The translations under genes and the position numbers were made by a program. From assembly GCA_944373145.1 (NCBI GenBank), contig CALWAL010000005.1, positions 1-64,000 of the forward strand: 64,000 nucleotides of DNA, in the 5' to 3' direction. The notes beneath the pieces are model-generated. The model did not search any database. It had not been told where the DNA came from and saw only the letters and a list, made by a program, of their open reading frames with translations. Of the stretch, positions 41,890-50,255 are shown in pieces. Within the stretch, counting starts at the first letter, position 1, and every line of letters starts with the position of its first letter. Source of the stretch: an uncultured Bacilli bacterium. GTDB taxonomy: Bacteria; Bacillota_I; Bacilli_A; RF39; UBA660.

Positions 41890-44313
41890 ATGTATGATTT
41901 AGGAGATCAATTTGCCCTAGATTTAAGTAAAGCTAAAGCTGATCCCGCTTGCGTTTTTATGGGTGAAAAATATCGTATTACGGTTTTAACGGAACGTCTA
42001 GTTCGTCTTGAATACAGTGAAAATGGTGTTTTTGAAGATAGCCCAACGGAATTAGTAATGTGCAGAAATTTTCCCAAACCAGAATTTACTGTCACTGATA
42101 AAAAGAATGAGTTAATAATCAAAACAAAGTATTTTGCTTTAACGTATAGTAAGAATGCCCATTTCAAAGGAAATAGTATTAGTAAAACATCTAATCTCAA
42201 AGTTGAATTATTAAATACTGATAAAGTTTGGTATTATGGTCATCCAGAGGCTCGTAATTATCAAGCACCAATTTTACAATCAACAGAAAATAATGAAGAG
42301 GATGCTCGTTTTAATATGCGTGGCTTGTATTCTTTAGATGGTTTTGCTTCTATTGATGATTCTAATTCTAAAATTTTTAATGCGCGTGGTAATTGTTTGC
42401 AACGTGCCAATCCAGAAATTGATATATATTTATTTATGTATTTTACTGATTTTTCATTGTGTTTAAAAGATTATTACTTATTAACTGGTTATCCAGCTTT
42501 AATTCCACGTTTTGCTTTAGGTAATTGGTGGAGTCGTAATGATACTTATGATGAAGATAAATTACTTGAACTAGTAGATAATTTTGAACTTCATAAAATT
42601 CCCATGTCAGTTGTTATGCTTGATAAAGATTGGCATGTACGTGTTAAATCAGGTGATACACATTTAAAAACTGGTTTTACTTTTAATGGTGAATTATTTC
42701 CTGAACCGACTAAGTTAGTCAATTATCTTCATTCTAAAGGAATTCGTATTGGATTAAATGTTAATCCAATAGAGGGCTTCTATCCTGTCGATGCTTATTA
42801 TGAACAAGCTTGTAAATATTTGCAACCAGATAGTAATGGTGTTATTCCTTTTAATGTTTATGATGCTAAAACTTTAGATGTTTATTTGAAAGTATTTATT
42901 CATCCATTAGATACATTTGGTATTGATTTCTTTTGGATTGATTGGTTTAACAGAGAAAGAGTAGATGAATTATTTTTCTTAAAACATTATCATTTTTATG
43001 ATATGATGCGTGATTATAAAAGGCGCCCAATGGTTTATGGTTATAGTGCTTCGATTGCTGCTCACCGTTATCCGGTGTTATATGCTGGAAAAGCAACCGT
43101 AAGTTGGAAAACATTAAAGGCCTTACCATTTTATAATGGTAAAGCTACTAACATTGGTGTAACATGGTGGAGTCATGATATTGGTGGATATTTTTATGGA
43201 ACAGAAGATAATGAATTATATGAACGTTATATTCAATTAGGGACATTTTCACCAATTTTAAAATTAAGTGCAGATGTTGGACGATTCTATAAGCGTGAGC
43301 CTTGGCGATGGGATAAAAAAACATATGCTATTGCTCAGGATTATCTACAATTAAGACATCGTTTAATCCCATATTTATATTCCGAAGCTTATAAATACTA
43401 TAAAAATGGGATTCCATTAATTCAACCGATTTATTATCGTTACCCTGAACTTTATGATGATAGTTTATATCGTAATGAATATTATTTTGGTAGTCAATTC
43501 TTTATTTGTCCTATTACAACTAAAAAAGAATTAGTCATGAATCGTGTTATTCAAAAATTCTTTTTACCAGAAGGAATATGGTATGATTTTGTAACTGGTA
43601 AAAAATTTCCAGGTGGACACAAGTATGTATCGTTCTTTAGAGATGAAGATTATCCGGTTTTTGCAAAAGCTGGTGCTATTATTCCAATGGCTAATAATTC
43701 AAATTTAAATGATACAAATCCACCAAAAGATATGGAAATTCATATTTTCCCAGGACAAAGTAATAATTATAAATTATATGAAGATGATGGCGTTAGTGAT
43801 TTATATTTAAAAGGGTATTATTTATTAACTTTAATTGATTATAATTATTTACCAAATAATTATACGGTTATTATTAGACCATTAGAAGGAAAAAGTGGTA
43901 TCATACCGGATAAACGTAATTATAAAATTCGTTTTAGAAATACAAAGAAATCTAGTGAGGTAAGTGCTTTTATCCGTGATATTAAAGTTGAATGTGAAAC
44001 AGATGTTGAAGGGCCAGATTTTATTGTTGAAGTTAAGGATGTCCCAACAACGCAACAATTAACAATTAACTGTAAAGGTAAAGACATTGAAATCGATGCA
44101 ATCAGAATTATCTTAGAAGATATCGAAGGCATTATTAGTGACTTACCAATACCTACTAAAGTGAAAGAGCAATTATATAATGTTTTCACTAGTGATTTAC
44201 CGATAAGTCGTAAGAGAATTGTTGTTCGTAAGATGGGCAGTGGAAAAGATGGCTTAGAGACAAAATATGTTCAATTATTCATAAAACTACTTGAATATAT
44301 GGGACAAGTGTAA
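41890..44313 (+). CDS. Glycoside hydrolase family 31 protein, acid/base Asp apparently replaced
   Basis: GH31 enzymes act on alpha-glycosides. 807 residues. 'FFWIDWFN' holds the nucleophile region (D351), and 'TWWSHDIGGYFYG' is the typical strand that follows the active site. In the position where relatives have GD ('RYPxxxSGDTxxxWxxL'), this protein reads 'RYPVLYAGKATVSW', with Lys at 401. If aligned correctly the acid/base Asp is lost, so it may be inactive or work by another route. No signal peptide, so cytoplasmic. It shares an operon-like spacing with pyk (15 bases). Confidence 0.8.
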   Translation: MYDLGDQFALDLSKAKADPACVFMGEKYRITVLTERLVRLEYSENGVFEDSPTELVMCRNFPKPEFTVTDKKNELIIKTKYFALTYSKNAHFKGNSISKTSNLKVELLNTDKVWYYGHPEARNYQAPILQSTENNEEDARFNMRGLYSLDGFASIDDSNSKIFNARGNCLQRANPEIDIYLFMYFTDFSLCLKDYYLLTGYPALIPRFALGNWWSRNDTYDEDKLLELVDNFELHKIPMSVVMLDKDWHVRVKSGDTHLKTGFTFNGELFPEPTKLVNYLHSKGIRIGLNVNPIEGFYPVDAYYEQACKYLQPDSNGVIPFNVYDAKTLDVYLKVFIHPLDTFGIDFFWIDWFNRERVDELFFLKHYHFYDMMRDYKRRPMVYGYSASIAAHRYPVLYAGKATVSWKTLKALPFYNGKATNIGVTWWSHDIGGYFYGTEDNELYERYIQLGTFSPILKLSADVGRFYKREPWRWDKKTYAIAQDYLQLRHRLIPYLYSEAYKYYKNGIPLIQPIYYRYPELYDDSLYRNEYYFGSQFFICPITTKKELVMNRVIQKFFLPEGIWYDFVTGKKFPGGHKYVSFFRDEDYPVFAKAGAIIPMANNSNLNDTNPPKDMEIHIFPGQSNNYKLYEDDGVSDLYLKGYYLLTLIDYNYLPNNYTVIIRPLEGKSGIIPDKRNYKIRFRNTKKSSEVSAFIRDIKVECETDVEGPDFIVEVKDVPTTQQLTINCKGKDIEIDAIRIILEDIEGIISDLPIPTKVKEQLYNVFTSDLPISRKRIVVRKMGSGKDGLETKYVQLFIKLLEYMGQV

Positions 44314-44319
44314 TATAAT
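44291..44319 (+). promoter_or_regulatory. Promoter of the leucine T-box transcript
   Basis: TTGAAT (44291-44296), 17 bases, TATAAT (44314-44319), lying across the end of the GH31 gene. Confidence 0.65.
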
Positions 44320-44326
44320 ATTGGTC

Positions 44327-44527
44327 ATAAGGCGATGAAGAAGAGTAGTAATAATGGTGTAGGTTAAGAGAGAAAGTGGTCGGTGCAAACTTTTGCTACT
44401 AAATTATGAACTTGCTTTGGAGCTACTTGAAGTCGTATTTCTGCGTTAAAGAATAAAGTGCATAATTAAAGTATTATGAAGAAGGGTGGTACCGCGAATA
44501 TTCGTCCCTTCATTCGTAATACTTTTT
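44327..44527 (+). promoter_or_regulatory. Leucine T-box leader
   Basis: 'AAGGGTGGTACCGCG' (44482-44496) is the T-box. GAAGGG pairs with CCCTTC and AGTATTA with TAATACT to give the terminator, followed by TTTTTT. The specifier in 'GAACTTGCTTTGGAGC' reads CTT (Leu), consistent with leuS downstream. Confidence 0.93.
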
Positions 44528-44544
44528 TATTATAAGGAGGATTT

Positions 44545-44919
44545 ATGGAGTTAATCGTTTGGCTAATTATGCTAGTGGTTATTTATTTATTTTATGAATT
44601 GTTTGTAATTCGCAAAGATAAAGCTTTGGAAAATATGAAAAGAGGTACAGAATTAACTTTATTAAAGCGAAAATACAAATTAGATTTGGGACGATTGTCA
44701 GTAAAAAAATTAGTCCGTGTAATTGGTATTACTAATGCTTTTATTATATCTACTGTTGTATCAATTGTTTGTTTATTGCAAGATTTTATTGAAAGTACCT
44801 TATTATGGATGTTAGCTGTTATCGGTGTTGGTATTGTTTTATTAATACCGTTAATTTTAATTTGTTATTCATTGATAGGAAAACATTATCAGAAAGTACA
44901 GGAGGGAAAAAATGTATAA
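44545..44919 (+). CDS. Small membrane protein ahead of leuS
   Basis: 124 residues with three hydrophobic segments (about 2-20, 61-80, 88-112) and a Lys-rich cytoplasmic loop. I do not recognise the family. It is the first gene under the leucine T-box and its last eight bases overlap leuS, so it is made with LeuRS when leucine is short. A link to leucine uptake or membrane response is possible but unsupported. Confidence 0.55.
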   Translation: MELIVWLIMLVVIYLFYELFVIRKDKALENMKRGTELTLLKRKYKLDLGRLSVKKLVRVIGITNAFIISTVVSIVCLLQDFIESTLLWMLAVIGVGIVLLIPLILICYSLIGKHYQKVQEGKNV

Positions 44920-47728
44920 TTTTAAGAAAATTGAAAAAAAGTGGCAAAAACATTGGGATGAAAATCAAACTTTTTATGCACAAAATAATAGTGATAAAGA
45001 AAAATATTATATTTTAGTAGAATTTCCATATCCGTCAGGAAGTGGATTACACGTTGGACATGTGCGTAGTTATACCGCTTTAGATGCTTATGCTCGTATG
45101 ATGAGGATGAAAAACTATAATGTTTTATTTCCAATGGGATGGGATGCTTTTGGAGCACCTGCTGAACAATATGCAATTAAAAATCATATTCATCCTAAAG
45201 AAGCAGTAAAAGAAAATATCAAGACATTTAAAGGACAAATTAAAGATTTAGGTATTTCTTTTGATTGGAGTAGAGAATTTTCTACAACGGATCCAGAATA
45301 TTATAAATGGACACAATGGCAGTTTTTACAATTTTATAAGCATGGAATGGCTTATAAAGCGCGTAAAGATATTAATTGGTGTCCAAATTGTAAAACCGGG
45401 TTATCTAATGAAGATTCAAGTGGCGGCGTTTGTGAGCGCTGTGGTTCAAAAGTTGTTCAAAAGGAAAAGGAACAATGGATGTTACGCATGAGTGATTATG
45501 CTGAAGATTTATTAACCGGTTTAAATGATACGAAATTTGCTGACCGTATTAAATTAGGACAAATTAATTGGATTGGTAAAAGTACGGGTGCTGAAGTTAA
45601 ATTTAAAGTTAAAGATACTAGTGAATTATTAACGGTATATACAACAAGACCAGATACTTTATACGGTGTAACATTTATGGTTGTAGCACCGGAACATCCA
45701 ATAATAGAAACTTTAAAAGACAAGATTCAAAATATGGATGAAGTTAGAGAGTATCAAAAATTTGCTAAAAGTAAAACAGAGTTTGAACGTACTGAATTAG
45801 TTAAAGAAAAAACGGGAGTAGCTTTAAAGGGTATAAGCGCGATTAATCCAGTAAATGGTGTCGATGTACAAATTTGGATTAGTGATTATGTTATGATGAG
45901 TTATGGAACTGGTGCTATTATGGCAGTACCTGCTCATGATCAACGCGATTATGAATTTGCTCGTAAATTTGGTATTGATATTATTCAAGTTTTAGAAGAA
46001 GTAACTGGTGTTACTAATCCTAATGAAACAAAAAAAGAAAGTATTGTTGCTATTGTTTATGATGAAAAAAATGATAAATATTTAACTATTAATTGGCACG
46101 AATTAGGTGGACGCTTATTTATTGGTGGAACAAGACATAACGGTGAAGATGCTTTAACTTGTGCTTTAAGAGAAATAGCTGAGGAAACTGGTTATGATGA
46201 TTTAGAGCTTGTACGCGAAACATTTAAAATTAATCATCATTATTATGCTTATAATAAAGATAAATATTTTAATATTGAATCTACAGGGTTATTATTCAAG
46301 TTAAAATCTAATCATAAGCTTGAACAGCAGTTAGATGAAGATGAAAAATTCACGGTTGAATGGGTAGGTAAAGATGATATTGAAAAAGAAGTTAAGGATG
46401 AATTACATTTAAAAACATTTACCTATTGTTTAGAAGAAGGCGCTATGGAAGGCGATGGAACACACATTAACTCTGATATTTTAAATGGTCTAAATAAAGA
46501 AGAGGCAATCAATAAAATTATTACTTGGTTAGAAGAGAATAATTTAGGTAAGAAAAAAGTTAATTACCGTTTACAAGATTGGATTTTCTCTCGTCAAAGA
46601 TTTTGGGGTGAACCAATTCCTCTAATTTATTGTGAAGATTGTGGCTGGGTGCCAGTTCCAGAAGAAGAATTACCAGTATTGTTACCTGATGTTGCAGAAT
46701 ATGAACCAACTGATGATGGTGAGTCACCTTTGGCTAATATCGAATCTTGGGTTAATGCTCCTTGTCCACGTTGTGGAAAAATGGGAAGAAGAGAAACAGA
46801 TACAATGCCAAACTGGGCTGGGTCAAGTTGGTACTTCTTAAGATATATGGATGCTCATAATGATAAAGAATTTGTCTCACAAGAAGCTTTAAAATATTGG
46901 GGTAAAGTTAATTGGTACAATGGAGGAATGGAACATACAACTAGACATTTATTATACGCACGTTTTTGGAATCAATTTTTATATAATATTGGCTTAGTAC
47001 CAAATAAAGAACCAGTAGAAATTCGAGTATCACATGGAATGATCTTGGGCTCTAATGGTGAAAAAATGAGTAAATCAAAAGGTAATGTTATTAATCCAGA
47101 TGATATTATTAGTGAAATGGGCGCTGATGCTTTACGTACGTATGAAATGTTTATTGGTGATTACGAAAAGGATGCTTCTTGGTCAACTAATGGGTTGAAA
47201 GGATGTAAAAAATTTTTAGATCGTATTTGGCGTTTACAGGAAAAATTGAACGATAAAGATGGATATTCAAATGAAACATTAGTTCATCAAACAATAAAAA
47301 AAGTAGGTAACGATATTGCTAATATGAAGTATAATACGGCAGTATCCTCATTAATGATTATGTTAAATGAATTAGAAAAATATGATAGTATTACACGTGG
47401 TGATTTACGTATCTTAGTACATTTATTAAATCCGATCGCTCCTCATATTACCGAAGAGATTAATGAGATTAATCAATTAGGAGAACCATTATATGCTTCA
47501 GCTTGGCCTATTTATGATGAGGCAAAGACTATTGAAAGTACTTATGAGATGGTTGTTCAAGTTAATGGTAAAGTACGTGGCAAAATTGAAGTTGATGCGA
47601 ATACAAGTGAAGAAGATATGAAGACTTATGCTATGCAAATTGAAAATGTTAAAGTTTTTACTGATGGCAAAGAAATCGTTAAAGTAATTGTTGTCCCTAA
47701 AAAGCTTGTAAATATTGTTGTTAAATAG
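44912..47728 (+). CDS. leuS: Leucyl-tRNA synthetase with an inserted Nudix domain
   Basis: Class I synthetase. 'LHVGH' (about 46-50), 'TTRPDTLYG' and 'MAVPAHDQRDYEFA' of the editing domain, zinc-type Cys pairs 'CPNC' and 'CERC', and 'KMSKS' near 718 are all intact. Between 'GIDIIQVLEE' and 'EGDGTHINSDILNGL' about 140 extra residues (near 360-500) form a Nudix domain with a perfect box 'GGTRHNGEDALTCALREIAEETGY' shape (GX5EX7REUXEEXGU, residues about 406-428). Total 938 residues against about 805 normally. The insert sits in the editing domain region. Confidence 0.93.
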   Translation: MYNFKKIEKKWQKHWDENQTFYAQNNSDKEKYYILVEFPYPSGSGLHVGHVRSYTALDAYARMMRMKNYNVLFPMGWDAFGAPAEQYAIKNHIHPKEAVKENIKTFKGQIKDLGISFDWSREFSTTDPEYYKWTQWQFLQFYKHGMAYKARKDINWCPNCKTGLSNEDSSGGVCERCGSKVVQKEKEQWMLRMSDYAEDLLTGLNDTKFADRIKLGQINWIGKSTGAEVKFKVKDTSELLTVYTTRPDTLYGVTFMVVAPEHPIIETLKDKIQNMDEVREYQKFAKSKTEFERTELVKEKTGVALKGISAINPVNGVDVQIWISDYVMMSYGTGAIMAVPAHDQRDYEFARKFGIDIIQVLEEVTGVTNPNETKKESIVAIVYDEKNDKYLTINWHELGGRLFIGGTRHNGEDALTCALREIAEETGYDDLELVRETFKINHHYYAYNKDKYFNIESTGLLFKLKSNHKLEQQLDEDEKFTVEWVGKDDIEKEVKDELHLKTFTYCLEEGAMEGDGTHINSDILNGLNKEEAINKIITWLEENNLGKKKVNYRLQDWIFSRQRFWGEPIPLIYCEDCGWVPVPEEELPVLLPDVAEYEPTDDGESPLANIESWVNAPCPRCGKMGRRETDTMPNWAGSSWYFLRYMDAHNDKEFVSQEALKYWGKVNWYNGGMEHTTRHLLYARFWNQFLYNIGLVPNKEPVEIRVSHGMILGSNGEKMSKSKGNVINPDDIISEMGADALRTYEMFIGDYEKDASWSTNGLKGCKKFLDRIWRLQEKLNDKDGYSNETLVHQTIKKVGNDIANMKYNTAVSSLMIMLNELEKYDSITRGDLRILVHLLNPIAPHITEEINEINQLGEPLYASAWPIYDEAKTIESTYEMVVQVNGKVRGKIEVDANTSEEDMKTYAMQIENVKVFTDGKEIVKVIVVPKKLVNIVVK

Positions 47729-47730
47729 CA

Positions 47731-47763
47731 AAAAGGCATATCAAGTTAAGATATGCCTTTTAT
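47731..47763 (+). terminator. Intrinsic terminator after leuS
   Basis: AAAAGGCATATC/GATATGCCTTTT hairpin with a T-rich end. Confidence 0.8.
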
Positions 47764-47850
47764 ATTATTTCAAATTAAAAAAAGGAAAAAAATGTCTTTA
47801 GGGTAATTACTTTTTATAAAAAATATGATAATATAATAATAGGTGATAGT

Positions 47851-48612
47851 ATGAAAGATAGCAATAAAGACAAAATGAAAGCAATATTAGATGAGTTAGA
47901 AGATGAATTTGTTGAAGAAAAAAAAGAAAATGAAATAGATAATGAAAAAGTAATAGAAGATAAAACAGAAAATGACAAAGAAGATGATGAAGTAGTAAAA
48001 GAGACGGAAGTTGATGAAACCGTTTCGATAGATGCAGATAAAGAAAAAAACGATTTAACTGATGATAAAAAGGAAGAAGATGTTTTAATAACTGACGAAG
48101 AAAATGAAGTTAAAGAACAAGAAGATAAGGATGAGTTGTTGGAAAAATGTGAAATTAAGGTTAAAGAATCACCTATTAGTAAAGTAGGACACTATTTAAT
48201 TGAAAAATTACAAAAATATAAATTCATCATTATTTTAGATTTAGTTATTTTTCTATTTTTGTTCTTTTTGATACCGACTATTATTTTAGAAGTAAAACCA
48301 GTTATTTGGATGACATTGTTCTTAATTTTTACAATTATTCCAACTGTTGCTTTTTACCTAGGAAAATTATTTAAAAAGGTTCAAATTTTATTTAGTTTGC
48401 CATTTTTCTATTTATGTATTTTTATTATTTTAGATAGTTGCACTATTAAAGACTTATATGGTATTACTTCACACGGTGGATTAGATAGAACTCCAGCCTG
48501 GGTTGATGCTATTTTAGTAACCTTTATTATTGTATTCTTTCAATATATTGGTTTGACTGCTATTGATTTTGCACGTAAGTTATTAAATAAAAGAAAGAAA
48601 AAAGAAAACTAG
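47851..48612 (+). CDS. Membrane protein with long acidic N-terminal region
   Basis: 253 residues. The first about 110 are almost only Glu, Asp and Lys (low complexity, probably disordered or coiled). Then four hydrophobic segments (about 125-145, 150-172, 177-197, 220-240) and a Lys/Arg tail. No family recognised. It has its own terminator and lies 68 bases before the adhesin/sortase pair; an assembly role there is only a guess. Confidence 0.55.
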   Translation: MKDSNKDKMKAILDELEDEFVEEKKENEIDNEKVIEDKTENDKEDDEVVKETEVDETVSIDADKEKNDLTDDKKEEDVLITDEENEVKEQEDKDELLEKCEIKVKESPISKVGHYLIEKLQKYKFIIILDLVIFLFLFFLIPTIILEVKPVIWMTLFLIFTIIPTVAFYLGKLFKKVQILFSLPFFYLCIFIILDSCTIKDLYGITSHGGLDRTPAWVDAILVTFIIVFFQYIGLTAIDFARKLLNKRKKKEN

Positions 48613-48630
48613 TTTAAGTTTTCTTTTTTT
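48601..48630 (+). terminator. Intrinsic terminator after the acidic membrane protein
   Basis: AGAAAACT/AGTTTTCT overlapping the stop codon, then T residues. Confidence 0.7.
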
Positions 48631-48680
48631 ATTTAAAGGAAATTAGTTATTAATCAATAATAATAAAGTAGGAGGTAAAG

Positions 48681-49760
48681 ATGAAAAGAATATTATTATT
48701 ATTGATTTGTTTATTTTGTTTAAATGAAGTTCAAGCCTATGATGTAGAATCGTCTTTTTATTATGATGATGAAAAAGTGACTGGTATGTGGATAACCAAA
48801 GAGAAAGGAACCGTTTTAATGTCTGGTTTACCATTCTTTTTAAAAAGGCAAGAAGATAATCATTTCGTTTATTGTTTAGAACCATTTGTTATGATAAAAC
48901 AAGAAGTTGGGTATGAAGGTTATTATGAATTAAATAGTTTGTTTTCTGTAAGCCCAGAAGCATTAGAACGAATTAGATTGGTAAGTTATTTTGGCTTTGG
49001 ATATCCAGGCCATGAGGCAGATAAGTGGTACGGAATTACACAATTTTTGATTTGGAAAGCAATTGATCCAGAAGCTAATATTTATTTTTCTGATGAACGA
49101 TATGGACCAGAGGTAAATAATTATCGCGAAGAGATTGAAGAGATTGAATTTTTAATTACTCAATATCAAGCGTTGTTAAAATATAATAATCAAAAATATG
49201 TATTTAATGATTATGAAAGTTTTGAAAAATTTAAAGAGGAAAATATATTTTTAGAAGATGTTAAAATAGGGCAAAATGTAATTGAAATACCTTTAAACGG
49301 AAATAGTTATAAAAAAGAAATTTTCTTTTATCATGAAAGCGGTCAAGATTTATATATGCCAAGTACATCTCTTGAAAGAAAAATAACTTTTGAAGTAAAC
49401 TTAAAGCGTAATATTACATTAAAAAAGTGGTATGGTAGTGGTAAATATAAGGTTGAAGTAGGAGCTGTTTTTGATATTTATAAAGATGATCAATTTTATC
49501 AAAATGTTAAAACAAATAATTTAGGTGAAATTTATTTAGAACTTGAGTTTGGTGATTATAAATTAGTTCAAAAACAGGGAAAAGAAGGTTATAGCTTTAT
49601 TGATGATTATCTTTTTACGGTTGATGAGAATACGACTAATACAATCAATTTATACAATGAAGCTAAAATAATTGAAGTACCAGATACAATGAAAAATTCT
49701 TTTTTTATTCAAATATATATAAATATTGTGAGGTATATAAATGATTATCGAAGCTACTAA
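48681..49760 (+). CDS. Thioester-domain surface adhesin, sortase substrate
   Basis: 359 residues. After a signal peptide (1-19, 'LNEVQA') comes a TQxA/thioester-type domain: C65 in 'FVYCLEPF' and Q121 in 'WYGITQFLIWKAI' are placed to form an internal Cys-Gln thioester, which in known Gram-positive adhesins bonds covalently to host proteins. A Cna/SpaA-like domain follows (about 245-325, 'VGAVFDIYKDDQFYQNVKTNNLGEIYLEL'). The C-terminus has 'EVPDTMKN' then a short hydrophobic stretch, a likely sorting signal (333-337). AGGAGG lies just upstream. The sortase gene overlaps its end by 20 bases. Confidence 0.78.
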   Translation: MKRILLLLICLFCLNEVQAYDVESSFYYDDEKVTGMWITKEKGTVLMSGLPFFLKRQEDNHFVYCLEPFVMIKQEVGYEGYYELNSLFSVSPEALERIRLVSYFGFGYPGHEADKWYGITQFLIWKAIDPEANIYFSDERYGPEVNNYREEIEEIEFLITQYQALLKYNNQKYVFNDYESFEKFKEENIFLEDVKIGQNVIEIPLNGNSYKKEIFFYHESGQDLYMPSTSLERKITFEVNLKRNITLKKWYGSGKYKVEVGAVFDIYKDDQFYQNVKTNNLGEIYLELEFGDYKLVQKQGKEGYSFIDDYLFTVDENTTNTINLYNEAKIIEVPDTMKNSFFIQIYINIVRYINDYRSY

Positions 49761-50235
49761 ATATTTATTATCAACTATTATTTTCACTTTAAGTTGTATA
49801 GGTATTTATAACACTACCACTGAAGATTTAGAAAAATATGAAGCTTATTTAAAAATTCCTAGCTTAGCATTAGAACGACCTTTATATAATCGTCAAGATG
49901 TTCGCAGTGATATTGATAAAGAATTAATATTTATAGAAGCTAGTGATACACCATTAAAGAAAAAGGGTAATGTTATAATTGCCGGACATAGTGGCTCATC
50001 AACGGTTTCTTATTTTAAAAATTTGCACAAATTAACTGAAGGTGATTATATTTATTTAGAATATCATGGTATTATTTATAAGTATTGTGTTACCAAAAAA
50101 TATTATATAATGAAAACAGGGAAGGCGGAGATTAGAAGAGACGATACTGTAAATACATTAACTTTAATAACTTGTTTAGATGGTGATAGACAATTAATTG
50201 TAATTGCTAATATTGTAGATAAAATAAAAAAATAA
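49741..50235 (+). CDS. Sortase (class D-like)
   Basis: Membrane cysteine transpeptidase that links sorted proteins to the wall. 164 residues: N-terminal membrane segment (about 6-23), 'IIAGHSGSS' (His83), 'LTLITC' (Cys145) and 'DRQLIV' (Arg150). The short form and the TLxTC pattern fit class D more than class A. The start overlaps the adhesin gene, so this looks like a dedicated sortase for the VPDTM-type signal. Confidence 0.87.
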   Translation: MIIEATKYLLSTIIFTLSCIGIYNTTTEDLEKYEAYLKIPSLALERPLYNRQDVRSDIDKELIFIEASDTPLKKKGNVIIAGHSGSSTVSYFKNLHKLTEGDYIYLEYHGIIYKYCVTKKYYIMKTGKAEIRRDDTVNTLTLITCLDGDRQLIVIANIVDKIKK

Positions 50236-50255
50236 TCATGTTTGATTATTTTTTT
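50231..50255. terminator. Terminator between the sortase and RNase J genes
   Basis: AATAATCA/TGATTATT between convergent genes with a T run on the plus strand. Confidence 0.7.
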
